Of a stretch of 10,919 nt of DNA, positions 1 to 5,947 are shown piece after piece. The position numbers were made by a program, and so were the translations under genes. The DNA is from Acidimicrobiia bacterium UBA4744. Lineage in GTDB: Bacteria; Actinomycetota; Acidimicrobiia; Spongiisociales; UBA4744. The stretch covers positions 13,092 to 24,010 of the forward strand of contig DHIO01000040.1 of NCBI GenBank assembly GCA_002403855.1. The letters are read 5' to 3'. The notes beneath the pieces were generated by a model. The model had not been told where the DNA came from. It did not search any database and worked only from the letters and a program-made list of their open reading frames with translations. Each line of letters opens with the position of its first letter. The stretch's first letter is position 1.

Positions 1-2
1 TG

Positions 3-134
3 CGGGCGCCGGTCGGTATGGCGCTGGTGCGGCGCGAAACCGAACCGGGTGCACGGGTCGAAATCCGTTGGGAAGGTGGTTCGGCCCCGGCCCTGGTCCG
101 TCGATTGCCGCTCAGCGACTTCACAGAATCCTGA
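3..134 (+). CDS. 3' end of a GcvT/YgfZ-like folate-binding protein (partial)
   Basis: An open frame enters from the left edge and stops at TGA 132-134, giving 43 residues. It contains PVGMALVRRE, then a PGARVEI strand, and ends in RRLPLSDF. This order (a G-x-A-L-V-R-R strand, a P-G turn, a short strand, then a basic stretch and an L-P motif close to the stop) is what I know from the C-terminal beta-barrel of aminomethyltransferase (GcvT) and YgfZ-type proteins, which bind folate or act with it in one-carbon metabolism. The main folate-binding domain lies outside the window, so the exact family member cannot be told. The gene runs in the same direction as the response regulator, with an 86-base gap. 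The family call rests on a short, weakly conserved tail. Confidence 0.5.
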   Translation, partial: RAPVGMALVRRETEPGARVEIRWEGGSAPALVRRLPLSDFTES

Positions 135-209
135 CACTTTTTGAACAAGTCGGCAGCCGGTCGCGCCGATGCTGGTAGGGAGAAACCCGAAGCATCATGG
201 TGGATGGAC

Positions 210-215
210 AGGAGG
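210..215 (+). promoter_or_regulatory. Shine-Dalgarno site that sets the response regulator start
   Basis: AGGAGG lies five bases before the ATG at 221. An earlier in-frame ATG at 197 has no comparable site, so 221 is preferred as the start. I see no convincing -35/-10 pair in the 86-base gap upstream: TTGAAC at 141-146 has no well-spaced -10 partner. Confidence 0.75.
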
Positions 216-220
216 AAGCC

Positions 221-898
221 ATGGCGGCACGAGGCCGGGTGCTGCTGATCGAAGACGAGGAGAGCATCGCCGAGATGCTGCGCGGGTTCTTCGAGCGGGC
301 CGGGTTCCGGTTGATGCATGCCGCCACCGGCGAGGACGGTTTGGCCCGACTCGCCGAACGACCACCCAAGGTCGTGCTGCTCGACCTCAACCTTCCGGGC
401 ATCGACGGCGTGGAAGTCTGCAGGCGGATTAGAGCGTCTGGATCCGATGTGCCCGTCATCATGCTGACTGCCCGCGACTCGGAAGTGGACAAGGTGGTCG
501 GTCTCGAACTGGGTGCCGACGACTACGTAACCAAGCCTTTTTCTCCCCGCGAGTTGCTGGCCCGCGTCCAGGCGGTGCTGCGGCGCTCCGAAGAACAGCC
601 GGTCGAACCTCGCTCGATCGACATCCGGGGTTTTGAGATAGATGCCGGCAGGCGGCAGATCGTCACGCCGTCAGGGGCCACGATTCGACCCACCGCCAAG
701 GAATTCGACCTGCTCTGGTATCTGGCGGAGAACCGGGGACTGGTGCTGTCCCGCGCTCAGATCCTGTCGGCGGTGTGGGGGTACGACTACTTCGGTGAGA
801 CCCGCACCGTCGACGTGCACATCCGGCAGCTACGGAAGAAACTCGAGGGCATCCCGATCGAGACGGTATGGGGAGTCGGCTACCGGATGGAAGACTGA
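221..898 (+). CDS. OmpR/PhoB-family response regulator
   Basis: This is a 225-residue DNA-binding response regulator, the usual length for the family. The receiver domain spans about residues 5-118. It shows the acidic pair E11/D12, the phosphoacceptor Asp55 in LLDLNLPG, the switch residue Thr83 in MLTARD, and Lys105 in TKPF, all in canonical positions. The winged-helix effector domain spans about residues 130-225 and has the family hallmarks KEFDLLWYL, an RAQIL helix, RTVDVHIRQLRKKL (recognition helix) and VWGVGYR near the end. It is expected to be phosphorylated by the adjacent kinase and to bind direct-repeat operators in the cytoplasm as a dimer. Its TGA overlaps the kinase ATG by one base, so the pair is almost certainly co-translated. 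The signal and regulon cannot be read from the sequence. A downstream effect on trpC is possible only by read-through. Confidence 0.95.
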   Translation: MAARGRVLLIEDEESIAEMLRGFFERAGFRLMHAATGEDGLARLAERPPKVVLLDLNLPGIDGVEVCRRIRASGSDVPVIMLTARDSEVDKVVGLELGADDYVTKPFSPRELLARVQAVLRRSEEQPVEPRSIDIRGFEIDAGRRQIVTPSGATIRPTAKEFDLLWYLAENRGLVLSRAQILSAVWGYDYFGETRTVDVHIRQLRKKLEGIPIETVWGVGYRMED

Positions 899-2370
899 TG
901 CGGCGCCGCTTCTTCTGGAGCATGCTGGCGGTGGCCGGCCTCGCCCTCACAGTGGTGGCGGTGGTGAGCGCCGTTCTCACCCGCGTCGGCGTCGTCCAGC
1001 AGACCCGGGTCGAAATCGCCCGTCAGGCGGAGGCCGTGGCGGGATTGGTTGAAGAAGCTGCTTCGGTGGACGGGCGGGTCACGGGCAGGAGGCTGCTCGA
1101 GCTGTTCCGCGATGGCAGTTTGGATCCGGGAACGGAGGGCAGAGAGAGGTTCATAGGGCTGCTCGCTTCGGCTCAAAGGGTCACCGGCGGCAGCCTGGTC
1201 GATCTGGGATGGATTGGAATCGACGGCACGCTGCATCTGGTGCGCAATCCCGGGTTGGGCAATGCCCTGGGCTTCGACACTGCGTCGTTGATCGCCGGCG
1301 AGGACCAGTTTCGGCGTATCCAGCTGCCCGAGGAGGCCCAGGCGCTCGAGGCGGTCGCCCACCCGATGGACGCCATCGACCAGGGAGGGATCACTCCCGT
1401 GGTCGTGGTTGCTCAGCGTTTGGACCTCATCGACTGGAGGGAGATCATGCGCAGTCTCCTGGTGCCGTTGGCCATCGCTGCGGCCCTTTCCGCCGTCGCG
1501 GCCCGATCGCTCTCGCGCTGGCTGGGATCCCGGTTGGGCGGGTTGGCGACCGCCGCCCACCAGCTGGCAGGAGGCGATCTGACGGCCCGGGCCCGCCCAG
1601 AAGGCGATGATGAGATATCCGAATTGGCAGAGACCTTCAATGTGATGGCGAACCGTCTCGAAGACGTCCAGGTGCGGGAGCAGGAGTTCCTCATGAGCGT
1701 CGGCCACGATCTCCGGACGCCGTTGACCACCATCGGCGGGTACGCCGAAGCGCTCGACGAGGGGGAGCTTGATGAGGAGGAGATCAAGCGGATCGCCGGG
1801 GTGCTGGGCCGGGAAACCGACCGGCTGCGGAGGTTGGTGGAGGATCTGATGCTGCTCGCCAGGCTGGAAGCCCGCGAGTTCACCCTTCGCCCCGAGCCGG
1901 TGGACGTCGGCGCCCACCTGGCGGAGACCGTCGAGGTGTATCGGCCCCGCGCCGAAGCGCTGCGGGTGTGGCTGGACGTCAACGTCGAAGAGACCGGGAT
2001 CGTCGTCACCGATCCCGACCGGCTCGCCCAGATAGCCGTCAACCTCATGGAGAACGCTCTGCGGTACACCCCGGAGGCGGGTCGAGTCGGTCTTTCGGTG
2101 GTCCCCCGGGACGGTGGTTTCGCACTGAGCGTGACGAACACCGGACCGGGCATCGACCCGGAAGACCTTCCCCGGGTGTTCGAGAAGTTCTATGTCGCCC
2201 GCAAATACCGGCGGGTTCGACCGGAAGGTTCCGGATTGGGCCTGGCCGTCGTCAAACAGCTCGTGGAGGCGATGGGGGGGACCGTCACCGCCCAGTCGAC
2301 ACTCGGGGAAGGAACCCGCTTCTCCGTCGCGATACCGGTCCAGGCCCCTTCCAACCCCGACCGGCGGTAG
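898..2370 (+). CDS. Membrane sensor histidine kinase (HAMP, HisKA, HATPase)
   Basis: This is a 490-residue sensor kinase starting at the ATG that overlaps the regulator's TGA; GGAAG lies just upstream. The N-terminus is basic (MRRR), followed by membrane segment 1 at about 7-30. An extracytoplasmic sensor region of roughly 155 residues (31-186) follows; I cannot assign it to a named domain. Segment 2 is at about 187-204. A HAMP linker runs at about 205-258. The HisKA box SVGHDLRTPL has the phosphoacceptor His270. The ATPase domain has the N box NLMENALRY (382-390), G1 box GPGID (416-420), F box EKFY and G2 box GSGLGLA (444-450). All catalytic motifs are intact, so it should be an active kinase for the upstream regulator. 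General architecture matches BaeS/MprB-like kinases, but that does not reveal the signal. Confidence 0.95.
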   Translation: MRRRFFWSMLAVAGLALTVVAVVSAVLTRVGVVQQTRVEIARQAEAVAGLVEEAASVDGRVTGRRLLELFRDGSLDPGTEGRERFIGLLASAQRVTGGSLVDLGWIGIDGTLHLVRNPGLGNALGFDTASLIAGEDQFRRIQLPEEAQALEAVAHPMDAIDQGGITPVVVVAQRLDLIDWREIMRSLLVPLAIAAALSAVAARSLSRWLGSRLGGLATAAHQLAGGDLTARARPEGDDEISELAETFNVMANRLEDVQVREQEFLMSVGHDLRTPLTTIGGYAEALDEGELDEEEIKRIAGVLGRETDRLRRLVEDLMLLARLEAREFTLRPEPVDVGAHLAETVEVYRPRAEALRVWLDVNVEETGIVVTDPDRLAQIAVNLMENALRYTPEAGRVGLSVVPRDGGFALSVTNTGPGIDPEDLPRVFEKFYVARKYRRVRPEGSGLGLAVVKQLVEAMGGTVTAQSTLGEGTRFSVAIPVQAPSNPDRR

Positions 2371-2375
2371 CGCCC

Positions 2376-2381
2376 TACGAT
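2376..2381 (+). promoter_or_regulatory. Putative -10 box of a leaderless trpC promoter
   Basis: TACGAT fits the TANNNT pattern common for actinobacterial -10 elements. Its last base is seven positions before the A of the trpC ATG at 2388, so the predicted transcription start is that A itself. No Shine-Dalgarno-like sequence precedes this ATG, which agrees with a leaderless message. No clear -35 is seen at 17-18 bases upstream. The element sits inside the 17-base gap after the kinase stop. Confidence 0.5.
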
Positions 2382-2387
2382 GTCGGG

Positions 2388-3155
2388 ATGCTGTTCGACA
2401 TCATCGCCGACGTTCGTGGCCGTCTGCCGCGCCTCCGGCAGCAGAGCGCCGACCTGCGCGTCGCGGCTCTGGCCCGGGAACCGGCCCGCGATTTCGTAGC
2501 CGCTCTGACCGGTCCGGACTTGTCGGTGATCGCGGAGATCAAACGGGCATCACCGTCACGGGGTTCGATCGACGCCGATCTCGATCCGGCCGCCCTGGCC
2601 GCCGAATACGAGCGTGGGGGAGCGAGCGCCGTTTCGGTGCTCACCGAACCCCGCTTCTTTCAGGGATCTCCCGACGACTTGCGCCTCGTTCGTGCAACCG
2701 TCGCTGTTCCGGTGCTTCGCAAGGACTTCATCCTCGATCCCGTCCAGATCTGGGAGGCCCGGGCTTGCGGAGCAGATGCCGTGCTGCTGATCGTGGCGGC
2801 TCTGGACGAGCAAGCCTTGGCCGGTCTGCTGGCCGAGACCCGTCTGGCCGGTATGGAAGCCCTGGTCGAGGTCCACGACGCCGGCGAGGTCGATGTGGCG
2901 GGGGCTGCCGGAGCCCGGGTGATCGGCGTCAACAACCGTGACCTTTCAACCTTCGAAGTGGATCTCGCTACTGCCGAGCGACTGGCTCCCTTGCTGGGCG
3001 AGGACGTGGTCACGGTGGCGGAGAGCGGCATCCGCGACCGGGCCGACGCCGCCCGCATGCGAGCCGCCGGATACGACGCCGTGCTGGTCGGTGAGAGTCT
3101 CGTGCGGGCTGGCGACGCCCGTGCCCTCGTGGCCGGCTTGCGGGAGTCCGGATGA
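2388..3155 (+). CDS. trpC: Indole-3-glycerol-phosphate synthase
   Basis: TrpC closes the indole ring, turning 1-(2-carboxyphenylamino)-1-deoxyribulose 5-phosphate into indole-3-glycerol phosphate in the cytoplasm. The 255-residue length is typical for a stand-alone enzyme. Active-site residues known from the family are present: Glu50 and Lys52 in IAEIKRASPS, Lys112 in LRKDFI, Glu161 in EALVEVH, Asn182/Asn183 in GVNNRDL, and Glu212-Ser213 in VAESGI. The phosphate-binding end has VLVGESLVR (232-240). It is a (beta/alpha)8 barrel with no fused TrpF domain, consistent with a separate trpF further on. The ATG at 2388 is chosen because homology begins there and the kinase frame ends only 17 bases earlier. 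Unlike in compact actinobacterial trp operons, the next gene is not trpB: about 4 kb of unrelated DNA separates it from trpFBA. Confidence 0.97.
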   Translation: MLFDIIADVRGRLPRLRQQSADLRVAALAREPARDFVAALTGPDLSVIAEIKRASPSRGSIDADLDPAALAAEYERGGASAVSVLTEPRFFQGSPDDLRLVRATVAVPVLRKDFILDPVQIWEARACGADAVLLIVAALDEQALAGLLAETRLAGMEALVEVHDAGEVDVAGAAGARVIGVNNRDLSTFEVDLATAERLAPLLGEDVVTVAESGIRDRADAARMRAAGYDAVLVGESLVRAGDARALVAGLRESG

Positions 3156-3506
3156 TCTGGGAGAAGATCGGGCCCTTCGTGATTCGATCCGCGAATTGCG
3201 AATCGACGGGGTTTCCTGTGCGAGCACGACCTTTCGTCTGTCCCGAGGTTTCGCACCGGCGTGCGGCCTTGAACTGCGAGTAGTTCTGGGTTCTTCCCGG
3301 GACAACAGGGACGGGGGGCTTGTCGCGTTTCCGGGCAGTTGCGAAGCCCGTGAGGGCCACCAAGCCGGTCCTTACATCTGCTCTTGAATGGTTCGAAGGA
3401 TCGACTTCGAGTGCCGCCATCCCGACCGCCGAACCTCACGAGGCCCGGTCCGAAACTCAGATGGACCGGGGCCAACACCGCGCCGATTCCTCGAACAGCA
3501 GTGGGG
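3156..3506. other. Intergenic stretch between convergent trpC and a leftward membrane gene
   Basis: I see no convincing gene in these 351 bases. A 43-codon frame starting on an ATGA overlap with the trpC stop (3152-3283) has no recognisable motif. Open frames on the other strand are extensions of trpC antisense. Two hairpins are visible: a weak one at 3181-3204 (GATTCG pairing with CGAATC around a 12-base loop) about 25 bases after trpC, and a stronger one at 3442-3473, listed separately. Confidence 0.6.
3442..3473. terminator. Putative bidirectional hairpin terminator
   Basis: GGCCCGGTCC (3442-3451) pairs with GGACCGGGGCC (3463-3473) as a 10-bp GC-rich stem with one bulged G and an 11-base loop. 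It lies in the gap between convergent genes, about 33 bases past the stop of the leftward gene ending at 3507 and about 290 bases past trpC. No T-tract follows on either strand, which is common for hairpins proposed as terminators in actinobacteria but leaves the call uncertain. Confidence 0.45.
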
Positions 3507-3986
3507 CTACTCGGCTTTGGGTCCCTTGGCGAACTCGACTGCCACAAAGCCTGCCAGAGCCGTCAACATCGCGGCGGCGAGCGGAGCGAGGATCGCCGCA
3601 AACGGAAGCTGTGTCGGATCGGTGCCGGACTCGAAAGTCGGCAGCAGGACACCGGCCAGCGTCGCCGTGACCCATATCGCAATGACGGCGATCGCCAGAC
3701 CGATCCAGATGGGCCTTCTCTCCGCTCTACCCCGCAACCGGTTCATCGCCACCAGGATGCCCACCGTGCCTCCCAAACCCCACAACCATGACACCAGGGC
3801 GGCCACAGGAAGATGCTCCTGCTGGACGCCGGTTACGAGATCTGGAGCAAACACACTGATCAAGACCACTCCGACCCAGATCGCGGACAGGGCAATGGCC
3901 GACCACAACATCCACGATCCGTCGGCCGTGGCCACACGTCGATCAGCCACGACATCAGGGGTAGCGTCGGTAATTGGTGTCGCCAT
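3507..3986 (-). CDS. Small four-helix membrane protein of unknown function
   Basis: This leftward gene encodes 159 residues. I place the start at the ATG at 3984-3986, because AGGAGG on the minus strand (3992-3997) lies exactly five bases before it; a GTG two codons upstream overlaps the ribosome-binding site and is unlikely. A polar N-terminus of about 25 residues is followed by four predicted membrane segments at about 27-48, 60-82, 92-116 and 127-150. The tail is short and charged (EFAKGPKAE). Tryptophans cluster in the second segment (SWLWGLGG) and a basic loop follows it (NRLRGRAERR), suggesting a cytoplasmic loop. I recognise no catalytic motif and no named family. It is divergent from the F420-hydrogenase fragment at 4003 and convergent with trpC. 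Confidence 0.8.
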   Translation of the reverse strand: MATPITDATPDVVADRRVATADGSWMLWSAIALSAIWVGVVLISVFAPDLVTGVQQEHLPVAALVSWLWGLGGTVGILVAMNRLRGRAERRPIWIGLAIAVIAIWVTATLAGVLLPTFESGTDPTQLPFAAILAPLAAAMLTALAGFVAVEFAKGPKAE

Positions 3987-3991
3987 ATCCA

Positions 3992-3997
3992 CCTCCT
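3992..3997 (-). promoter_or_regulatory. Shine-Dalgarno site of the four-helix membrane protein
   Basis: CCTCCT on the plus strand reads AGGAGG on the minus strand, five bases before the ATG at 3986. It fixes the start of that gene. Because it also lies just before the first possible start of the rightward fragment at 4003 and reads anti-Shine-Dalgarno on that strand, it argues against efficient translation of the fragment from 4003. Confidence 0.75.
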
Positions 3998-4002
3998 GGT
4001 GA

Positions 4003-4536
4003 ATGTCGGCCCGAAAACAAGATCGACTAGCCAGGAGCTTCAGGGCGCCCGCTCGGGACGAACTGCCGGGAGGACCTTGTGACTCCCTACCCGTCCCGTT
4101 TCCTCTCCTCGAAGCCTACTACGGGGTCGCCCGGGATTCGATCACCAAGGTCAACATCAAAGGCCGCCTGCAGGTGTGGCATGACGGTACCGCTGACGAG
4201 GTCTCGTACCTGGAGGTACCCCTCGCCGAGTGTCGACGGTTCACCCGTCCCGGATGTACGCACTGCCCGGACTTCGCCGCCGAGCATGCCGACGTGTCAC
4301 TCGGTGGCATCGGCAAGAACGCCGGTATGACGCTGACGATCACCAGGAGTGAGCTGAGTGAGGAGATCCTTACCGGGATGCAGCGAGAGGGGTGGGTCAC
4401 CGTCGCCGAGGCCGCCCCGGAAGATCCCAAGGCGGTCGAGCTGATCCAGCGTCTGGCCGCACGGCAACGCCGCCGCTGGCCGGTCGAGGAGACGAAGCCT
4501 CACCGGGCTCCGGCGATGGTGCCTGACGACTCCTGA
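4003..4536 (+). pseudogene. 5'-truncated coenzyme F420 hydrogenase/dehydrogenase beta-subunit (FrhB-type) fragment
   Basis: The open frame could encode 177 residues, but only about residues 33-161 look like the family. FrhB-type proteins use FAD and iron-sulfur clusters to pass electrons to or from the deazaflavin F420, or act as related reductases. Visible hallmarks of the C-terminal domain are SITKVNIKGRLQVWHDG (46-62), the cysteine pair in RPGCTHCPDFAAEHAD (82-97, Cys85 and Cys88) followed by SLGGIG, an ITRSE strand, and a DPKAVELI...QRRRWP tail (141-160). Family members are usually about 350-420 residues, so the N-terminal half or more is missing. The sequence upstream is the start region of a divergent gene, no N-terminal portion is visible elsewhere in the window, and the first ATG has no ribosome-binding site. 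I read it as a remnant. A short expressed single-domain protein is the alternative. Confidence 0.72.
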
Positions 4537-5169
4537 GCCTGCCACCCCGATCTGAGGTCTCGGCGGGCCGCCCTCCGATCGACTCGTGTGTGCCCGACCC
4601 CGGCGACGGGTCGGCCGATTCGAAGGTGACGATGACCCGATCTTGTCGGCGTTGGCTGTCAACTGCCCGCCAGCCGGACGCCGACGATTCACCATCAAGA
4701 CCAGCATCGTGATGAACAGCACCACGTTGGCCCATCGCACCCATCGCCAGAATGCCCAGATGCCGTGCCCAAGCGGACCGAGTCGATCCACCGCTTCCAT
4801 TCGGACCCGGTGTGTCCAGCGCAGGCTGCGGTAAGCCCTGGCGAAGAACAGGCGATCCCTCCACCTGCGTATCCCGCTCGCGATTCTGCCAACGTCGCCC
4901 ACCGCGGAACCTGCCGTCCGATGGGCGAGTGGAGAGGCGATGACCAACCCGAGGAACCCGACACTGAGCCTGATGGCCGAGGCCACGATGATGGGGGCGA
5001 GAGGTGAGATCAGATCGGACAGTAGCTCACCGGCCGAGGTGTAACCGCCGAAAACATCCGCCGGCGAGGTTGCCTGTTCCACGTCCACGGTCTGCCTGGT
5101 CAGGATCAAAAGGATCGTCTCGAGCAGCAAGAGCGGAAAGGCGATCCGTCGCAGACACCAGAGCGTCAA
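4297..5169 (-). CDS. Putative membrane protein with doubtful ends
   Basis: This leftward frame of up to 290 residues starts at TTG (5167-5169) with no ribosome-binding site. The first 165 or so residues look like a real membrane protein: hydrophobic segments at about 7-25 (FPLLLLETILLILT), 55-80 and 137-161, with a strongly basic stretch between the second and third (RRWRDRLFFARAYRSLRW). From about residue 175 the sequence becomes polar and rich in Arg, Pro and Gly, and from position 4536 downward it is antisense to the F420-hydrogenase fragment. The true C-terminus may therefore be lost or overextended. At the other end, the same frame continues upstream past a single TGA (5197-5199) into coding-like sequence beginning at ATG 5260-5262. 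The gene may be broken at both ends. I recognise no family. Confidence 0.45.
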   Translation of the reverse strand: MTLWCLRRIAFPLLLLETILLILTRQTVDVEQATSPADVFGGYTSAGELLSDLISPLAPIIVASAIRLSVGFLGLVIASPLAHRTAGSAVGDVGRIASGIRRWRDRLFFARAYRSLRWTHRVRMEAVDRLGPLGHGIWAFWRWVRWANVVLFITMLVLMVNRRRPAGGQLTANADKIGSSSPSNRPTRRRGRAHTSRSEGGPPRPQIGVAGSGVVRHHRRSPVRLRLLDRPAAALPCGQTLDQLDRLGIFRGGLGDGDPPLSLHPGKDLLTQLTPGDRQRHTGVLADATE

Positions 5170-5375
5170 GAGCAGCAGAGGATCGGCACGCCCGGGTCAC
5201 AAGGCGGTGCGAGGGTCGAACTCGGCAACCTCGGGCGACGCGCCGTTCTCGTTCACGTCCATCGGCGTGGTGTAGTCGCGCAGACGGTGAACGCCGTCGC
5301 GAAGCCCGAGGTCGCCGTGGTATCGGACGCACCTCGCACCTCCGTACCTTCCTGCTCAACCTCGGCTGCGAGCGG

Positions 5376-5819
5376 CTATCCGAGCGTTCGGAAGTACTCG
5401 TCTGACTCGTCGTTCCCGTAGAGCGCCCACAGCACGAACAGAGCGATCAGGATGGTCACGAAACTCCGAGTCGTGTAGCCGCCGCCGTGATGGGTGAGCA
5501 GCAGATAGATGGCGAACCCCATCCCGAGCGCCTGGACGATGGCGACGACAAGACGAGCGCCCCGACTGCCACCGAGAATGCCGAAACCCACCAGGATGTA
5601 GAGGAGGGCGACGATCGCCTCGCCGATCCCCGCTCCGGTGAGAGCCGCGGCGGTCTGGTTGGTGGCTTCCTGGATCGTATCGCTGTTGCGGAAGGCGATC
5701 ACGACCACCGCCGCCACCGCTCCCAGAAAGCCCTGAATCAGAAGGATGACTCCGATGAACGTGATGACTCCCGGTCGCCGAGGGACCCCGAGCGTCGGGG
5801 AAGACTCTGGCACGGCCAC
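5376..5819 (-). CDS. Small four-helix membrane protein, unknown function
   Basis: This leftward gene encodes 147 residues. I chose the GTG at 5817-5819 because AAGGGAG on the minus strand (5826-5832) lies six bases upstream and the peptide before it looks non-coding; a further upstream ATG at 5876 would fall within the promoter. Predicted membrane segments are at about 18-42, 64-84, 87-108 and 119-135. The second and third are joined by GGSRGAR, and a glycine-histidine loop (LTHHGGGYTTR) precedes the fourth. The C-terminus ends in a conserved-looking ALYGNDESDEYF tail. The pattern resembles small uncharacterised actinobacterial four-helix proteins, but I cannot name a family with confidence. 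The frame is intact and has its own promoter-like sequence, in contrast to the decayed genes on either side. Confidence 0.82.
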   Translation of the reverse strand: MAVPESSPTLGVPRRPGVITFIGVILLIQGFLGAVAAVVVIAFRNSDTIQEATNQTAAALTGAGIGEAIVALLYILVGFGILGGSRGARLVVAIVQALGMGFAIYLLLTHHGGGYTTRSFVTILIALFVLWALYGNDESDEYFRTLG

Positions 5820-5848
5820 TTTCCACTCCCTTCTCAAGTGCAGGTGAG

Positions 5849-5878
5849 ACAGTAGTCGACCCGGTAAGAGAGCCACAA
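5849..5878 (-). promoter_or_regulatory. Putative promoter of the membrane-protein gene ending at 5376
   Basis: On the minus strand TTGTGG (5873-5878) and TACTGT (5849-5854) are separated by 18 bases and match the TTG... and TANNNT parts of vegetative sigma-factor promoters. The predicted transcription start near 5842 would leave a leader of about 22 bases that contains the AAGGGAG ribosome-binding site. Spacing and position support it; the -35 match is only partial. Confidence 0.45.
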
Positions 5879-5947
5879 GCGATCGACGATGACCGGCCGG
5901 CCGAAACGATGATCCCGTCGGCCGCTGCGCGGTCGGGACGTGTGCGA

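Noticed and set aside
141..181. TTGAAC with a downstream TAGGGA or GATGCT as a promoter for the two-component genes
   Set aside because: The spacers are 29 and 21 bases, outside the usual range, so no promoter is called.
880..1917. Long leftward open frame (345 codons) antisense to the histidine kinase
   Set aside because: It lies wholly opposite intact kinase motifs, has low-complexity His/Gln/Pro/Arg composition and is the usual antisense artefact of GC-rich third positions.
3152..3283. 43-codon frame beginning on an ATGA overlap with the trpC stop
   Set aside because: The overlap imitates operon coupling, but the peptide has no recognisable motif, no relatives that I know of, and runs into an otherwise empty gap. 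I could not support it as a gene.
2660..3547. Leftward open frame of 295 codons antisense to trpC and the following gap
   Set aside because: Most of it is antisense to trpC, and the part in the gap has no motif or plausible start.
3384..4002. Rightward open frames (135 and 204 codons) across the gap and the four-helix membrane gene
   Set aside because: They are antisense to a leftward gene that has a perfect ribosome-binding site and clear membrane segments. Their own composition is shadow-like.
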